Part shown: positions 1 through 10,536 of the stretch, piece after piece | Layout: the number at the start of each line of letters is the position of its first letter | How positions within the stretch are numbered: the stretch's first letter is position 1 | NCBI GenBank assembly: GCA_900074745.1 | Contig: LT598469.1 | Location: 930,001-994,000, forward strand | Source: Lachancea mirantina | Taxonomy: Eukaryota; Ascomycota; Saccharomycetes; Saccharomycetales; Saccharomycetaceae | Direction: 5' to 3' | DNA: 64,000 nucleotides | Made by a program: the position numbers and the translations under genes | Notes under the pieces: generated by a model | Databases searched by the model: none | What the model was told of the DNA's origin: nothing | The model's input: only the letters and a program-made list of their open reading frames with translations

Positions 1-3000
1 TTTGAATCATAGAACATCTCAAAGATATCGTTCCACCTGGCTGTAGTTGATTTCAGATAAATGCCGGCAGATGTTTTCTCGTCAAAAAACTCACCTCCAA
101 ATAAAACGTCAGAAAGATGAGTTGCGTCCGTTCTCGACCGCCCCGGAATTCCCACTTCATTTAACTGATTAACAATTCCATTTTCAACTTCTTCGAGTCC
201 GGATGGACCAAGAGGATTTAATAAGATGCTTTGAGCCCTCCGGCCGCCATTAAGAATACTAATTGACGGACTGACCATGGAAAACCCAGACCGCCGACCC
301 AGGTGATGGTGATGAGAACCTCGACGGGCACTGGCGGAGCGATCATGTACTCTAAACGGTTGTTGATCAGGGGCAAAGACCCATTGGAAACTAGAGACAC
401 CTCTGCCATTGCCGTCGGACTCGTCATCTACGTCGTTTTCATCTGCTAACCATCTATCACTTGGAGGTACACCCTCATGGATACTTCCCTCTGAATTGTC
501 TTCATCCGAACCCGAGAGCTCGGAGAGACCGGACTCCCAATCGGACTCGTCAATGTCGGAAATATCATCAAAATTTTCGTCCATGGCAGAATCTGAGCCA
601 TACTCATCTATTTCGATCATATTCATAGGTCCTTCTTCATCAGTGAAATATGAAGATTCATCGGTATCGGAGACTTCTCGTGAGCCAAATGAACTTTCCT
701 GCGAGGATAAACTTACTTGAATAGGACCCGCAATATTATAATCCATTTCTCCGTCGGAGTCGTCAACATCCTCACTTCCAAGGGAGTGATCAGAGCCAAG
801 GTCATCTGAATCTTGCTCCCCATCTAAGTCATCTTCACTAAAAACGACCTCGAGTCCGTCATCATCACCCTCCACAAAAGCAATATCCTCATCTTCTCCT
901 ATCAAGGATGCGTCATCATCGTCGTCTTCTTCAATGTCGTCAACGTCGTACATTCCCAAGGCGGAGTTTCGGAACATGTCTGCATTTTCCTCCTTTTCAG
1001 ATTCATCGTCAACCTCCTCCTCGTCATCGATATTCTCTAATTTGAAAAGAGCGGAAAATCTGCTTCTAACTTCATTAATCGCGTTGAGGGGCTCAATTGA
1101 TGCATTGAAGAGCTTCTTCGAAAAGGGATAGTTGAGATCTAGAGATGCGATGCAGTCTGTAATACTACAAGGTATTCCCATTTCTATCATAAGCTTTCCA
1201 ATCTGGTATCTGTCAACAAAAACTTTGTTAGGGTCTAAAACGGAGTGCAAGTAGTTGACATCGTTCCCTAACAAAGACGAAAGTAAATGAAACCAGCCGT
1301 AAAGCTTACCGACGTTTGATTCGAGGGTTTTTGGAGTCTTAGTCGCTTCCCTAAAAGCCTTACCAATTGACTCAATAGTGAACTTTCTGATGAATGTCAT
1401 ATCTGGATCCACAATTTTAGGATCCCCTCTTTGTGTCCGCTCATCTTGAACTGAAGAAGCGAAACTAACAATTAAGTCCCTTGCAAGTTTACTGATCACT
1501 TCCCTTCTTTCAGCAGACGCCTTTTCTTGATTCCGGTCGTCAGTGTCCAGAAGTTGGTATAGAATGAAGTTCAAAGCCGTTGTACGAGGTTTTGGGGCTT
1601 CGGCGTACAGGTTTCTCTTATTGAAAGTAAGAAATTCGAATTTGCTTTCTTTGTAACTTCCGACCAACTCAATAAGAACCTTTAGCAGGAAGATCATATA
1701 ACCGCAAACAGGATTTCTGGATACGTTTTGGCCGTCCTTTTTGTGCAAATCATCGACAAGTTCCTCGTTTGAAGAGGGATCATTTGCCCAGTCCTTCTTG
1801 AAAGCGGCCATGAGTTGGGTAAACAAGAGGTGTACAATCCCAGTTCTGTTTTTCAATGTCACCTTCTCTTCGCTAGAAGCGAACGCATCTTGCATTTCGA
1901 CATCGCACTCGCTTGGGTATCTTTTCACACTTAAATTGTCAAGCTTTTTGGGATTTAAAAAGTTTTCAAAGCGGGTAGTCTCACTTAGGCAATTGATGAA
2001 AAGATTGGGCTCCCTCAGTACAACACTAGCTTTCTCTGAGAGCAATCCAGCGAGGTCTCTCGATTTTTCTTTGTTATCCGCTATTGCTCGGCTCGTAAAG
2101 GCACGGTTCAACTCGTGCCGTATCAGACTCTTGACGATATCTGAATTTTCAAAACATCTTCTTGCCAATAAAAGGAAGGAAGACTCAAGGTAATTGATCT
2201 TTTCGGACTTTTGATGCAAACCGATGACTTTCAAAAGCGTTGCCAGAACTCCAGATTTTGCCACTTCTTGAGCAAACGATTCGTTCCTGGCGTACAAAAT
2301 CAATATCCGCGAAACCGCTAACGCAGAGTAAAAGTCACTGATCTCATTGACTCTTATCAAAACATCAAAAACTTCCTCCTTAGCTTGATGGGAAATATCT
2401 ATAGCGTTAAAGGTTGAGGGAAAGGGCGAATTAGCGCATTCCTTCCAGTCTCCGGAGAGTTGTTCGACTTTTGGTGACTCTGACTTTGCGAAGATGATTT
2501 CATAAACGTAAAGAGCTTTCGAAAACCAAGCAGTATTGACGTACTCTGGGCGTAGGCTTTTTGTTAGATAGCTGACAAACTCTTTGATCTCAGCTTCAGC
2601 AACTTCGTAGATCTCTTTGTTATTGAGCAGGATCCCGAACAAATGTATGACTGAAGCTAAACTGGAGGCACTTTCCAAATCTGTCTCTTTCATCATTACT
2701 AAAAGATTTTCAAGGACATTTGTTGGTGATTCATGCATTTCCTTTAGCATCTGTAAAAGAGTATGCGATATCGCGTTCACCAGCTTGGGATATAGAGGCA
2801 ACAGCTCAAGCATTCGATCCAACATACCTCCTCCTTGATAAAATTCTATCCTCATTTTCGAGAGGTCATCGACATTAGAATTATCCTTGTACTGTGAATC
2901 GAGTAACTCAAGATCAGTTTTCCAATTGCCTGACCTTTTTAATTCTAGATATTTTTCCCATTCTGTTTCGGAAAAAACATCAGGTCTTTCGTAAATGGGT

Positions 3001-6000
3001 AAATCATCCTTTTCCTCCTCCAAATATCCGCGGGCAACATCTTCCGATATACCACATTCTTGAAGCATCGCAACCTTACGTTGCGAGGGAGGTATCAAAT
3101 CCCAATGAAGTTGATAGGCTTCATAGCTCTCGTCTTCAAAAGAGTTATTATAGATATTTTTCAGCAGAGACAACAGCTGCTTGAAGACAGAGTACGGCAG
3201 ACGCCTTTCATCATTTTGGAACAGTTCATATTCCTCAGTTATTTCGCTGATAAGACCCAAGCTTAGTATCTTAACGGATACCATTAGAGAAATAGTGATA
3301 TTATACTGTATTTCATCGTAGGGGTAATATTCAGAGGTGTTCTTAATATTTTCCATAGAGTCCAATTGAACGCATTTGTTGATGAATGATAGCAAATTGA
3401 TCAAGGACGTTACAGCGAGAACATCGGGCGAATCTTTGATGTATTCGATCTTTTCAAGTTTTTCCACAGACTTCAGCGTTTCCAGATAATCGAAAAGCTT
3501 CTTAACTGCTTCGAAGTAGATCTTGAAACCACCATTTTGGCAAAACAATAAAGCAGGAATGGTCTGAATTGTTCCACCCGCAGAGGTTGTCACATTTGGG
3601 AAAGTGAATGCAAAGGTGACGAAATTGAAAACCACTAAGAAATAACCCATGTGTGTCTCCAAATACCGAAGGTCAAGCATGTTGATAATTTCATCAACAG
3701 TCGTTTCAAAAACTCTGATCTCCAGCGCGCGGTCGTTAGATTCTATGCTCATCTTTCGCGCATGCGTCAGTCTCAAAAAGCATCTAAACAGCATTGAACT
3801 CCATGATTGAATTTGGATGAATAAGTGTCTGTCTTGTAGTGTGTTCTTGAATTTGGCAGACGTTTTATCGTCCTTGGCCTCGTCTTTGGTCGGTTTCGCA
3901 GCGTGAATCAGTATAGGTGGTGTGTTCCCTATGGGGCGCACAGCAGTTTCGGCAACGACAGAAGGCGGAAGCCTGTCTCGAATGAACATCTCTTCCAAGG
4001 CACATCTCTGGAAAAGCAGCCTCAAGTTCCTTATCAAACTGAAATCATGTTGCTCAAAAAACTCCAAGATTTGCAAAACTCTGATAGGGAAAAGAGAAGC
4101 AATATTGACGTAAGTGTCAGTAATGATATAGAGTATCACATTAATGATGGAAAGCTCCCTTAGCGTCTCTTCTAGTTTATCGTATGGTGTCGAAAGCACG
4201 TAAGACCTTTCGAACCCAAAATCTAAAAATTCGCGAACAGACTCCAAGCTTTGTGAAAGACGTTCTAGAAGAGCAGGAAGAGCGTAATTTCTGCGCTCGT
4301 CATCGAACATTTTCAAAATATCGGAAAAATTCAGCAGAGTTTGTGACCCAACGTAGTCATAGGGTGGTTTTTCAAGTATAACCACACTCAAGAGTTCCTT
4401 TATATCGACTTTTTCAGCGAGTCCTGCCCAAGATACATTTTCTAGCGTCATTCCATAAAATATCGCTGAAAAACAGTCAGCAACGGCAGCAGCCACTTGC
4501 ACCTCCCCAGATTCGATTTCTTTCGAGCCTTCTTCGTTGTCAATAACCTCTTCGTTTTTCGACAAATAAAATTCGCCCTTTCCTGTTGAGGACTTATAGA
4601 CATAAGGATGATCGAACTTAAGAATTTTCGGTAGCGCTTTTATCGTTTTGTGAAATGCGGCCTCAATATCAGGCTTTAAGTCGGGGTAATGGCGAGCGAG
4701 CTCATCTATGGAGGAGCCTAAGTCAAAAGCGTTATCATCCCAGGACAAAAGCTTTGCATATTCTGGTGTCGTCGTAATTTGAAAGAGGCAGTCAATTAAG
4801 TGTTTCTCTCTCACGCGCTTCAGTCCATCGGCGTTTAGGCTGAGAGCCGAGATAACCTCGGGCAAGAGACACAGCAGCTCACCCGAGGGCCCTAAAAACT
4901 CTTCAAAGTGATCAATAATATAGGGGATGGTTTCTGATTCTACCAGGACAGAATAAATGGTAGGCTCAGTATTGATAACGGTTTGAATGACGTCAAGCGA
5001 ATAAGTCACAAGCGTGTAACCAAAGGTGGGCCTATTGGCCAATATTCTGTTTAGCGCCTGGAGGATGGGCGAGTCGATCAAATTTCTTATCCTGTCACCA
5101 GAATCGGTCTTCAACAGCTTTAAAACCAATTTCAACAAGCTTCGAATGTACGTCAACTGACGAAATGAAATTGAATAGTAAACGGTTGAATATTTTGGTG
5201 GTTTTGCCATCTCAGGATGGTCCAATGCATAATGAACTTCATCATTCAAGGATTCAATGAGAACATTAAAGCCATTGTTTGTGATAAATTCCGTGGCAGC
5301 GTCCGCGTCGTCAACGACAACTTCCAACAAATGAGCAGCAGAGGAGAGGGTACGCTTATGAGGACAGTCCCTGATCGAAATCACTTCGAGCAAATTCGAT
5401 ATCAAGCCCGCGCCTATCAATGACTCTTGTAAAGACTTGACATCAGCAATGTTTGAAATCAAGTAAGAAAATCTAACGTTGTACTCGTTATCAATTTCCG
5501 CATTCGTGTCATCCCGCAAAACCTTGCTGATGTACCTAAGAATCTGGAAGAGAAGGCCATGCGACATATTTCCTCCTAAGTTTCTCATGATGTCAGAGCA
5601 CCATATATGCTTTAGAGATATGCATTCCAATGCAAACAAAGCGTCAAGACGAAGATCCCTGGGTATTTTTTGCTCAGAAAGGCTGAGAAAATCAGCCAGA
5701 TTATTGAATGCGTAAGGATCTACTTCGAAAAGCTTTGAGCTGACTTGTGGCGGAATGTAAACGATATTGGTGAAGGCGATCGCGTTAAACTTGGTTTGTA
5801 TAATAACGATTCTGAGCTGTAAATTGTCAAAGGTGTTATCGCTGAAAGCCTTGGCAACTGAAGCTTGAAGAGAAAAGTCGTACCATCTGTCAGGAGGTAT
5901 TTCTGCCATTCCTTTGTCAAAAATCTGCTGTAGAGTCATGGATTTGAGCTCATCAGGGCCAAGGATAAAGCGCCTTAGCGAAGTATTTGCTTGTCTGCCC

Positions 6001-6680
6001 GAAGAAGAAGCGTTATGTGTCTTTTTTGAACTTTCAATATAGTAACTGAACGCAACTCTGGACCATTTTGAAGGAAATGCTTTCTTGTCGAAAAACAAAT
6101 CTGATAGAGCGAAATGATTCATGCTGTCATCCGCTGAAGACGAGGGAATAGCAAGGGCCAAATCCAAAATTTTTCTCTTCACGTCAGGCGTACCTATGGC
6201 GCTTTTGCTATCAATTTTTTGTCGCGAAATGACTTGGCACTCCCCAAACGTAGCAATGACCTTGGTAGCAGCCAGCTTGATTCTATAGTTAGGACAGTTC
6301 AATAGATCAGCCATAACATCTAACGAAGAGTAAAGCGGCCTATTGGAGCTATTGTTCAGCAGCCTGCATGTAAATCCCATCAACCCCACGGCAACGTCTT
6401 CATCCGCTGCTTTCATTACTGTAAGCCTGACGGGCTGTTTCTTGGGGTCAGAGCCCTTGTACGAGTAATTTTCGACCAGCTTCCCTAGCATAGCGTCAAT
6501 TCTGTTAAGTACAGGAATCCACGTGTACAAGTCATCTTTTGATCTGTCCCATTCGATCAAGCCTTTCAGTTTTTCGACGAACTCTTCCCCAGAACACTGA
6601 GTGAGTTCGTCCATTAGAGGCTTGAAACCTTTAGCCTGTTCATCCTTTCTGAGTTTTTCTAGTTTTGTTAACGTCACCAT
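1..6680 (-). CDS. TOM1: HECT-type E3 ubiquitin ligase Tom1, N-terminal two thirds (partial at left edge)
   Basis: The reading frame opens with ATG at 6680 and stays open to base 3, giving about 2,226 residues with no stop inside the window. The N-terminus (MVTLTKLEKLRKDEQAKGFK and the WDRSKDDLYTWIPVLNRID segment) matches S. cerevisiae Tom1, about 3,270 residues long. A strongly acidic tract lies near residues 1870-2090 (bases about 420-1070) and contains the Tom1 hallmark FRNSALGMYDVDDIEEDD. In the family the N-terminal part folds as the helical DUF908/DUF913 region, and the catalytic HECT domain is at the C-terminus, so it lies beyond the left edge. Tom1 is a nuclear ligase known to act on excess histones, Cdc6, Dia2 and unassembled ribosomal proteins. 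The next gene is RAD52 on the same strand, 397 bp upstream. Confidence 0.95.
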   Translation of the reverse strand, partial: MVTLTKLEKLRKDEQAKGFKPLMDELTQCSGEEFVEKLKGLIEWDRSKDDLYTWIPVLNRIDAMLGKLVENYSYKGSDPKKQPVRLTVMKAADEDVAVGLMGFTCRLLNNSSNRPLYSSLDVMADLLNCPNYRIKLAATKVIATFGECQVISRQKIDSKSAIGTPDVKRKILDLALAIPSSSADDSMNHFALSDLFFDKKAFPSKWSRVAFSYYIESSKKTHNASSSGRQANTSLRRFILGPDELKSMTLQQIFDKGMAEIPPDRWYDFSLQASVAKAFSDNTFDNLQLRIVIIQTKFNAIAFTNIVYIPPQVSSKLFEVDPYAFNNLADFLSLSEQKIPRDLRLDALFALECISLKHIWCSDIMRNLGGNMSHGLLFQILRYISKVLRDDTNAEIDNEYNVRFSYLISNIADVKSLQESLIGAGLISNLLEVISIRDCPHKRTLSSAAHLLEVVVDDADAATEFITNNGFNVLIESLNDEVHYALDHPEMAKPPKYSTVYYSISFRQLTYIRSLLKLVLKLLKTDSGDRIRNLIDSPILQALNRILANRPTFGYTLVTYSLDVIQTVINTEPTIYSVLVESETIPYIIDHFEEFLGPSGELLCLLPEVISALSLNADGLKRVREKHLIDCLFQITTTPEYAKLLSWDDNAFDLGSSIDELARHYPDLKPDIEAAFHKTIKALPKILKFDHPYVYKSSTGKGEFYLSKNEEVIDNEEGSKEIESGEVQVAAAVADCFSAIFYGMTLENVSWAGLAEKVDIKELLSVVILEKPPYDYVGSQTLLNFSDILKMFDDERRNYALPALLERLSQSLESVREFLDFGFERSYVLSTPYDKLEETLRELSIINVILYIITDTYVNIASLFPIRVLQILEFFEQHDFSLIRNLRLLFQRCALEEMFIRDRLPPSVVAETAVRPIGNTPPILIHAAKPTKDEAKDDKTSAKFKNTLQDRHLFIQIQSWSSMLFRCFLRLTHARKMSIESNDRALEIRVFETTVDEIINMLDLRYLETHMGYFLVVFNFVTFAFTFPNVTTSAGGTIQTIPALLFCQNGGFKIYFEAVKKLFDYLETLKSVEKLEKIEYIKDSPDVLAVTSLINLLSFINKCVQLDSMENIKNTSEYYPYDEIQYNITISLMVSVKILSLGLISEITEEYELFQNDERRLPYSVFKQLLSLLKNIYNNSFEDESYEAYQLHWDLIPPSQRKVAMLQECGISEDVARGYLEEEKDDLPIYERPDVFSETEWEKYLELKRSGNWKTDLELLDSQYKDNSNVDDLSKMRIEFYQGGGMLDRMLELLPLYPKLVNAISHTLLQMLKEMHESPTNVLENLLVMMKETDLESASSLASVIHLFGILLNNKEIYEVAEAEIKEFVSYLTKSLRPEYVNTAWFSKALYVYEIIFAKSESPKVEQLSGDWKECANSPFPSTFNAIDISHQAKEEVFDVLIRVNEISDFYSALAVSRILILYARNESFAQEVAKSGVLATLLKVIGLHQKSEKINYLESSFLLLARRCFENSDIVKSLIRHELNRAFTSRAIADNKEKSRDLAGLLSEKASVVLREPNLFINCLSETTRFENFLNPKKLDNLSVKRYPSECDVEMQDAFASSEEKVTLKNRTGIVHLLFTQLMAAFKKDWANDPSSNEELVDDLHKKDGQNVSRNPVCGYMIFLLKVLIELVGSYKESKFEFLTFNKRNLYAEAPKPRTTALNFILYQLLDTDDRNQEKASAERREVISKLARDLIVSFASSVQDERTQRGDPKIVDPDMTFIRKFTIESIGKAFREATKTPKTLESNVGKLYGWFHLLSSLLGNDVNYLHSVLDPNKVFVDRYQIGKLMIEMGIPCSITDCIASLDLNYPFSKKLFNASIEPLNAINEVRSRFSALFKLENIDDEEEVDDESEKEENADMFRNSALGMYDVDDIEEDDDDDASLIGEDEDIAFVEGDDDGLEVVFSEDDLDGEQDSDDLGSDHSLGSEDVDDSDGEMDYNIAGPIQVSLSSQESSFGSREVSDTDESSYFTDEEGPMNMIEIDEYGSDSAMDENFDDISDIDESDWESGLSELSGSDEDNSEGSIHEGVPPSDRWLADENDVDDESDGNGRGVSSFQWVFAPDQQPFRVHDRSASARRGSHHHHLGRRSGFSMVSPSISILNGGRRAQSILLNPLGPSGLEEVENGIVNQLNEVGIPGRSRTDATHLSDVLFGGEFFDEKTSAGIYLKSTTARWNDIFEMFYDS

Positions 6681-7077
6681 CTTTGCTCCAACCTGGCAAA
6701 ACTCGGATCAAAGTGTTCTGAGCTCTTTGTAAGCTTTTGAAATGCTGGAGGGCTTGCTAATAGCTCAAAAAATTTCAAGTAAGCAAGGCACAAAAACTCA
6801 AATTCACCCAGCGATGATGGGAAGTACGCGTTGAGGTTTGGAAACGTAACCTAATTCCCCGTCTTTGTTTACCCTTAAGCCAACTATAAAGTGGTAGAGA
6901 AAGTAATCATTGTTACAACGGCAAACAATTTTAAGGCTAATCGTAAAAAGGTATCACGATGAAAGACAATGATGACACTAGCAATACGGCAAAGAACAAG
7001 ATGAGCTTTAGGTAGCTCTTAAGTTAAATAGTTTCAGGGAATTTTCTTTTGGCTTCAATTTCTTAAAATCCTGAGAG
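6681..7077. other. Intergenic spacer between TOM1 and RAD52
   Basis: These 397 bp lie upstream of TOM1 and downstream of RAD52 and hold no plausible gene. One MCB-type hexamer, ACGCGT, is at 6826-6831, about 150 bp upstream of the TOM1 start. A single hexamer of this kind is weak evidence for MBF control. Confidence 0.5.
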
Positions 7078-8433
7078 CTAAATAGGCCTTTTTAGATTTG
7101 GGAGCATCGTTTTCGGCCTACCTACCATCTTAATAGCATTAGGTGTCGCCAGCGGAGTTGGTGATGGTTGATGAGGTTGCACAATAGGAGGCTGTGATTT
7201 TTCTCTTGGAACCTGAGGCTCTGGGTTAGTAATTTTAGCTTCATTTATAGGTCTGGGCCCGGTTTTAACGAGCTCATTAGGGGTGTCATTTGGTTCCAGA
7301 GACCTACCTTTTGCAGCAAATTTCTCGTAGACGGAGGTTTTCATATTAGCTCTTCTCACCTTGTAATCTGTAGCTCTTATTGGCGTTGAAGTCGTTTGAT
7401 CAACGGTATGCTGTATAGAGGCCGGCTTAAATTTCGGATCAAATACGGCGCTGGGAGGCACTGGTGCTCTATTTTGAAGATTTGGTGCAGCTTTAGCTGT
7501 CACAAATGTTATTGGGACATCCGCGTTAGGGCCTGGAGGAGCAGAAGCCTCCATAACAGCATCAGCAGCAGCAGCTTGCCTTGTTGGCCCATGCGAGGCA
7601 TTTACGGTTGCGGTAAAAGTCCGAGCTGCACCGGCCGGAGCTTCTGCCATAGCCCTATCAACGTCTTCGTCTTGCAACTCATCACTAAACATGAAGGAAT
7701 CGTCCAGCAATTCATCAGAATCTTGTTGATGGTGGGTGACAGCAGAGTAATGCTGAGCAGATCTGGGGGGTTCATAGTTACTGGAAGTTTGCACTTGACC
7801 AGAAACGTCCCGTGTCTCATTTCGGGGTGCCTCCTGTGGCATTCCGTCAGGGTGTCGGCGCTTGTTTGGTGCCATCTCAGAATCGAATTCAGCAGTCACA
7901 CTTTTCACTGGCTCATGACCTTCGTCTGCTGCTCGATACAAACTGCTCTCATCGAAGTCTGGAGGATCAAATTTCACTTTGTCAATTTTAGCCAAGAAAT
8001 CCTTGTCATATAAACAATTCCCTAATGCGTTTCCAAAGGCGCGGAGGCTGCGCTTTAAAGCGTCCGTCACGGCCGATTTTTTTGCCCGCTCAAACGCTGA
8101 TGATTTGCGGCGCTCATTCTCAACCGTTCCATACCCAATATCCTCTCTAAACGTTCCGTCCGTCAGTGTGACGCGAATAATCGCCGTGCAACCTATGCTG
8201 AATTTGCCCTGCCGTTCATCCATGAAGTCTATTAGAACACTTTTGACCTCGGTGCTCCAGCCATTGTATCCAAAAATTTGATTGGCTAAATTGATAGCTT
8301 TCCAGCCCTCGATATAAGCAACTCTACTAGCCCCAAAACCAACCCTCTTTGAGATATATTCCGGCCCCAATTTTTTATCTAATTTGGCCTGTATATCTTC
8401 GGAATAGTTGGAAAAGCTCTTTTTCTCATCCAT
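7078..8433 (-). CDS. RAD52: Rad52 homologous recombination mediator
   Basis: The protein has 451 residues and starts at ATG 8433. Residues about 10-165 are the highly conserved Rad52 annealing/oligomerisation domain (LGPEYISKRVGFGASRVAYI, then the GYGTVENERRKSSAFERAKK stretch). The C-terminal half keeps the partner sites known from S. cerevisiae: an acidic RPA-binding patch near residues 240-257 (LLDDSFMFSDELQDED) and the Rad51-binding motifs FVTA at 310-313 and YEKF at 369-372. Rad52 loads Rad51 onto RPA-coated single-stranded DNA and anneals complementary strands in the nucleus. It is divergently transcribed from NDC1 across a 222 bp spacer, exactly as YML032C and YML031W in S. cerevisiae. 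I see no MCB box in that spacer. Confidence 0.98.
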   Translation of the reverse strand: MDEKKSFSNYSEDIQAKLDKKLGPEYISKRVGFGASRVAYIEGWKAINLANQIFGYNGWSTEVKSVLIDFMDERQGKFSIGCTAIIRVTLTDGTFREDIGYGTVENERRKSSAFERAKKSAVTDALKRSLRAFGNALGNCLYDKDFLAKIDKVKFDPPDFDESSLYRAADEGHEPVKSVTAEFDSEMAPNKRRHPDGMPQEAPRNETRDVSGQVQTSSNYEPPRSAQHYSAVTHHQQDSDELLDDSFMFSDELQDEDVDRAMAEAPAGAARTFTATVNASHGPTRQAAAADAVMEASAPPGPNADVPITFVTAKAAPNLQNRAPVPPSAVFDPKFKPASIQHTVDQTTSTPIRATDYKVRRANMKTSVYEKFAAKGRSLEPNDTPNELVKTGPRPINEAKITNPEPQVPREKSQPPIVQPHQPSPTPLATPNAIKMVGRPKTMLPNLKRPI

Positions 8434-8655
8434 TGCGTCTTATTGAATGGAATTCGCGCTTCTGGCCTATCCACTTCTCTATTCCTACTAAGTTCTGTTG
8501 TTGGTGAGCTTCATAACAAAGCAAGATCAACTTGATCGATTGATCCAGTGAATCACGATCATCCTGAACGAAGGGTAAAATTTCTAGAAGTTCACGAACT
8601 TTTCCTGATATTTTGATTACGAACAGTAGCTTCGAGCAGGAACAAAACGAGTCAG

Positions 8656-10452
8656 ATGGTGCATGTAATGACCAATTCGCTTCTGGAATCACGTTACACA
8701 TATCATTCGATACTGAGCGATGTTTGCAAGACGCGATTTAATCATTTGGCGACACGATTGTTGGTCAGCGCTTCTTTTTCATTAGGGCTCATCTCTGCTA
8801 TATTTTGCCAAACCTGCGGGTCTAAATGGGAATACATGATTGTGATTCCTTTCAGAGCTCTGCTGATTTATCTGGCTTCTCTTTTGGTGATCATTACACG
8901 AAAAAATTATCTGCATGTGCAGTATTTCGGGTACACAAGTATATTGACTCAATTTTACGGACAGTTGTGCTCAATAAAGGCAGCTGCCTATGCGTTAATC
9001 TACTTTTTCAGCGGCCTGAATATCTCGCATGTCTTGCATGGGTGCTTTTTTGGCATCACGGATGTAGAGTCATCGAGCCTTTACAAATTTGGAATGTGGG
9101 TTTTAGTCCCACTATTTTATGCTGCTCAACATGCCATCTTTGATATGGATCGCCTCTCATTCCGTCATGGATCTCAGCACCAGCATCCATTAAGATATAT
9201 TTCGGGCAAGGTTAAAAAGTCTTCTATGAAATGTGGAGTGCTAAGTGCAATAATTTTTTTCTGTCTTCCATTGTGCTCCATCTACATTCTCTCCTCGGGG
9301 GCGCCAAGCTTATTTATGAATTTCAAGCTCACTTGCTTATCCTTTGCGATATTTTCAATCTGGGAATTTATCAACGTTGCCTTTGACGGATATCTCTCCG
9401 TGGGTTGTTTGCATAGAGGCAAACCTCTTTCCTCATTTTCTTCTACGCCTATGGAAGCTCTAGTCACAGGTCTCTCATCTCCAAAGCTTTTTACCAAGCT
9501 TACCGCATTTCAGGAATTATCCTACAGGGCGACCTCTCCTGATCTGGAGCTTAGAGTTCCTCTTTACCGCACGCGCTTTCGCAATACGTCAGTCTGGCCT
9601 AGCATTCTTAAAGAATGCTTGCTCACGGTTCAAGCGTCAAATGCGAGCGTGTCGCATTTCATGAAAAACGTAGACACTCGCCAGGAAAGACTGAAAAGGG
9701 CGGAAACAGAGAAAATTGACGATGTTCATATCGATCCTAACACAGAGGTTCTTTTCGGAAACAAACATGTGATCTCTACTGGCTTAAGCACCAAACTTCC
9801 AGGGTCTCATGGCATGCCAGAAGGATTGAATCATAGAATAAAACTACAAAATAACGAGGTCTTTTTAGGGCAAGATCACACTCCAAGTTCCAGGCCATTT
9901 AGGATATCACCCGCGCCGAGAAATTCTCTTTTAACAGAAAAAACGGCGTTATTGGTTATTCTTAATGACATCTCGTCTTATTTCAAGCAACTTGTCACCA
10001 CATTTTTTGCTCCTGGCCAGGCCGAGGATAGCGCTCCGCAAATTTCATTTTTCGATCTTTGGCGCATTTCAAAGCGAAAACAGGCTGAGAAATTAGTCCC
10101 TCTACCGGTGTGCTATGCTGAATGTCTAATAGCGTTAATGGGACTGCTTATCAATGCACTCGAAGAAGATCCTAAGGGCAGTGTGGTTTCCTCAGTCGGA
10201 GAAGTTTTGAAACTACTCGAACGATCCGTTGGAGCCCTTGGCGCATATGCCGAATGGGAAGAACCATCAGTTGCAAATGAAGCAAGTTTGCCTGATGCTG
10301 TCACAATCCTCTATGATCTCTCCATCAATGCGTTTCTCGAGGTCGTTCTGCGATATAATGACCTTCTCAATAGTGTTTACCTTGATGAGGACGTGGTCAA
10401 ACTAAGCAAGTGGGTCTTGGAAATCTATAACGAAAAGGCATGTATGATTTAG
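8656..10452 (+). CDS. NDC1: Ndc1 nuclear pore / spindle pole body membrane protein
   Basis: The protein has 598 residues. The start at 8656 places MVHVMTNSLLESRYTYHSIL against the S. cerevisiae N-terminus, and SDVCKTRFNHL is shared almost exactly. About six hydrophobic segments fill the first 260 residues, followed by a soluble C-terminal half with the conserved FEFINVAFD-like (here WEFINVAFDGYLSVGCLHRG) and SISKRKQAEKLV-like stretches. Ndc1 is a pore-membrane nucleoporin that anchors the nuclear pore and is needed to insert the duplicated spindle pole body into the nuclear envelope. It is divergent from RAD52 and convergent with NHX1, with 84 bp between the stops. A second ATG four codons in would also be possible. 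Confidence 0.96.
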   Translation: MVHVMTNSLLESRYTYHSILSDVCKTRFNHLATRLLVSASFSLGLISAIFCQTCGSKWEYMIVIPFRALLIYLASLLVIITRKNYLHVQYFGYTSILTQFYGQLCSIKAAAYALIYFFSGLNISHVLHGCFFGITDVESSSLYKFGMWVLVPLFYAAQHAIFDMDRLSFRHGSQHQHPLRYISGKVKKSSMKCGVLSAIIFFCLPLCSIYILSSGAPSLFMNFKLTCLSFAIFSIWEFINVAFDGYLSVGCLHRGKPLSSFSSTPMEALVTGLSSPKLFTKLTAFQELSYRATSPDLELRVPLYRTRFRNTSVWPSILKECLLTVQASNASVSHFMKNVDTRQERLKRAETEKIDDVHIDPNTEVLFGNKHVISTGLSTKLPGSHGMPEGLNHRIKLQNNEVFLGQDHTPSSRPFRISPAPRNSLLTEKTALLVILNDISSYFKQLVTTFFAPGQAEDSAPQISFFDLWRISKRKQAEKLVPLPVCYAECLIALMGLLINALEEDPKGSVVSSVGEVLKLLERSVGALGAYAEWEEPSVANEASLPDAVTILYDLSINAFLEVVLRYNDLLNSVYLDEDVVKLSKWVLEIYNEKACMI

Positions 10453-10536
10453 GATAATTTACATCTATATAATCATTCGGATCGTGGAGACGTAAAAATG
10501 ATTATAAATGTCCGAAGCTCGAAAGCTGGGCGACAT

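Noticed and set aside
8426-8701. 91-codon antisense frame across the RAD52/NDC1 promoter
   Set aside because: It overlaps the starts of two well supported genes and resembles no protein.
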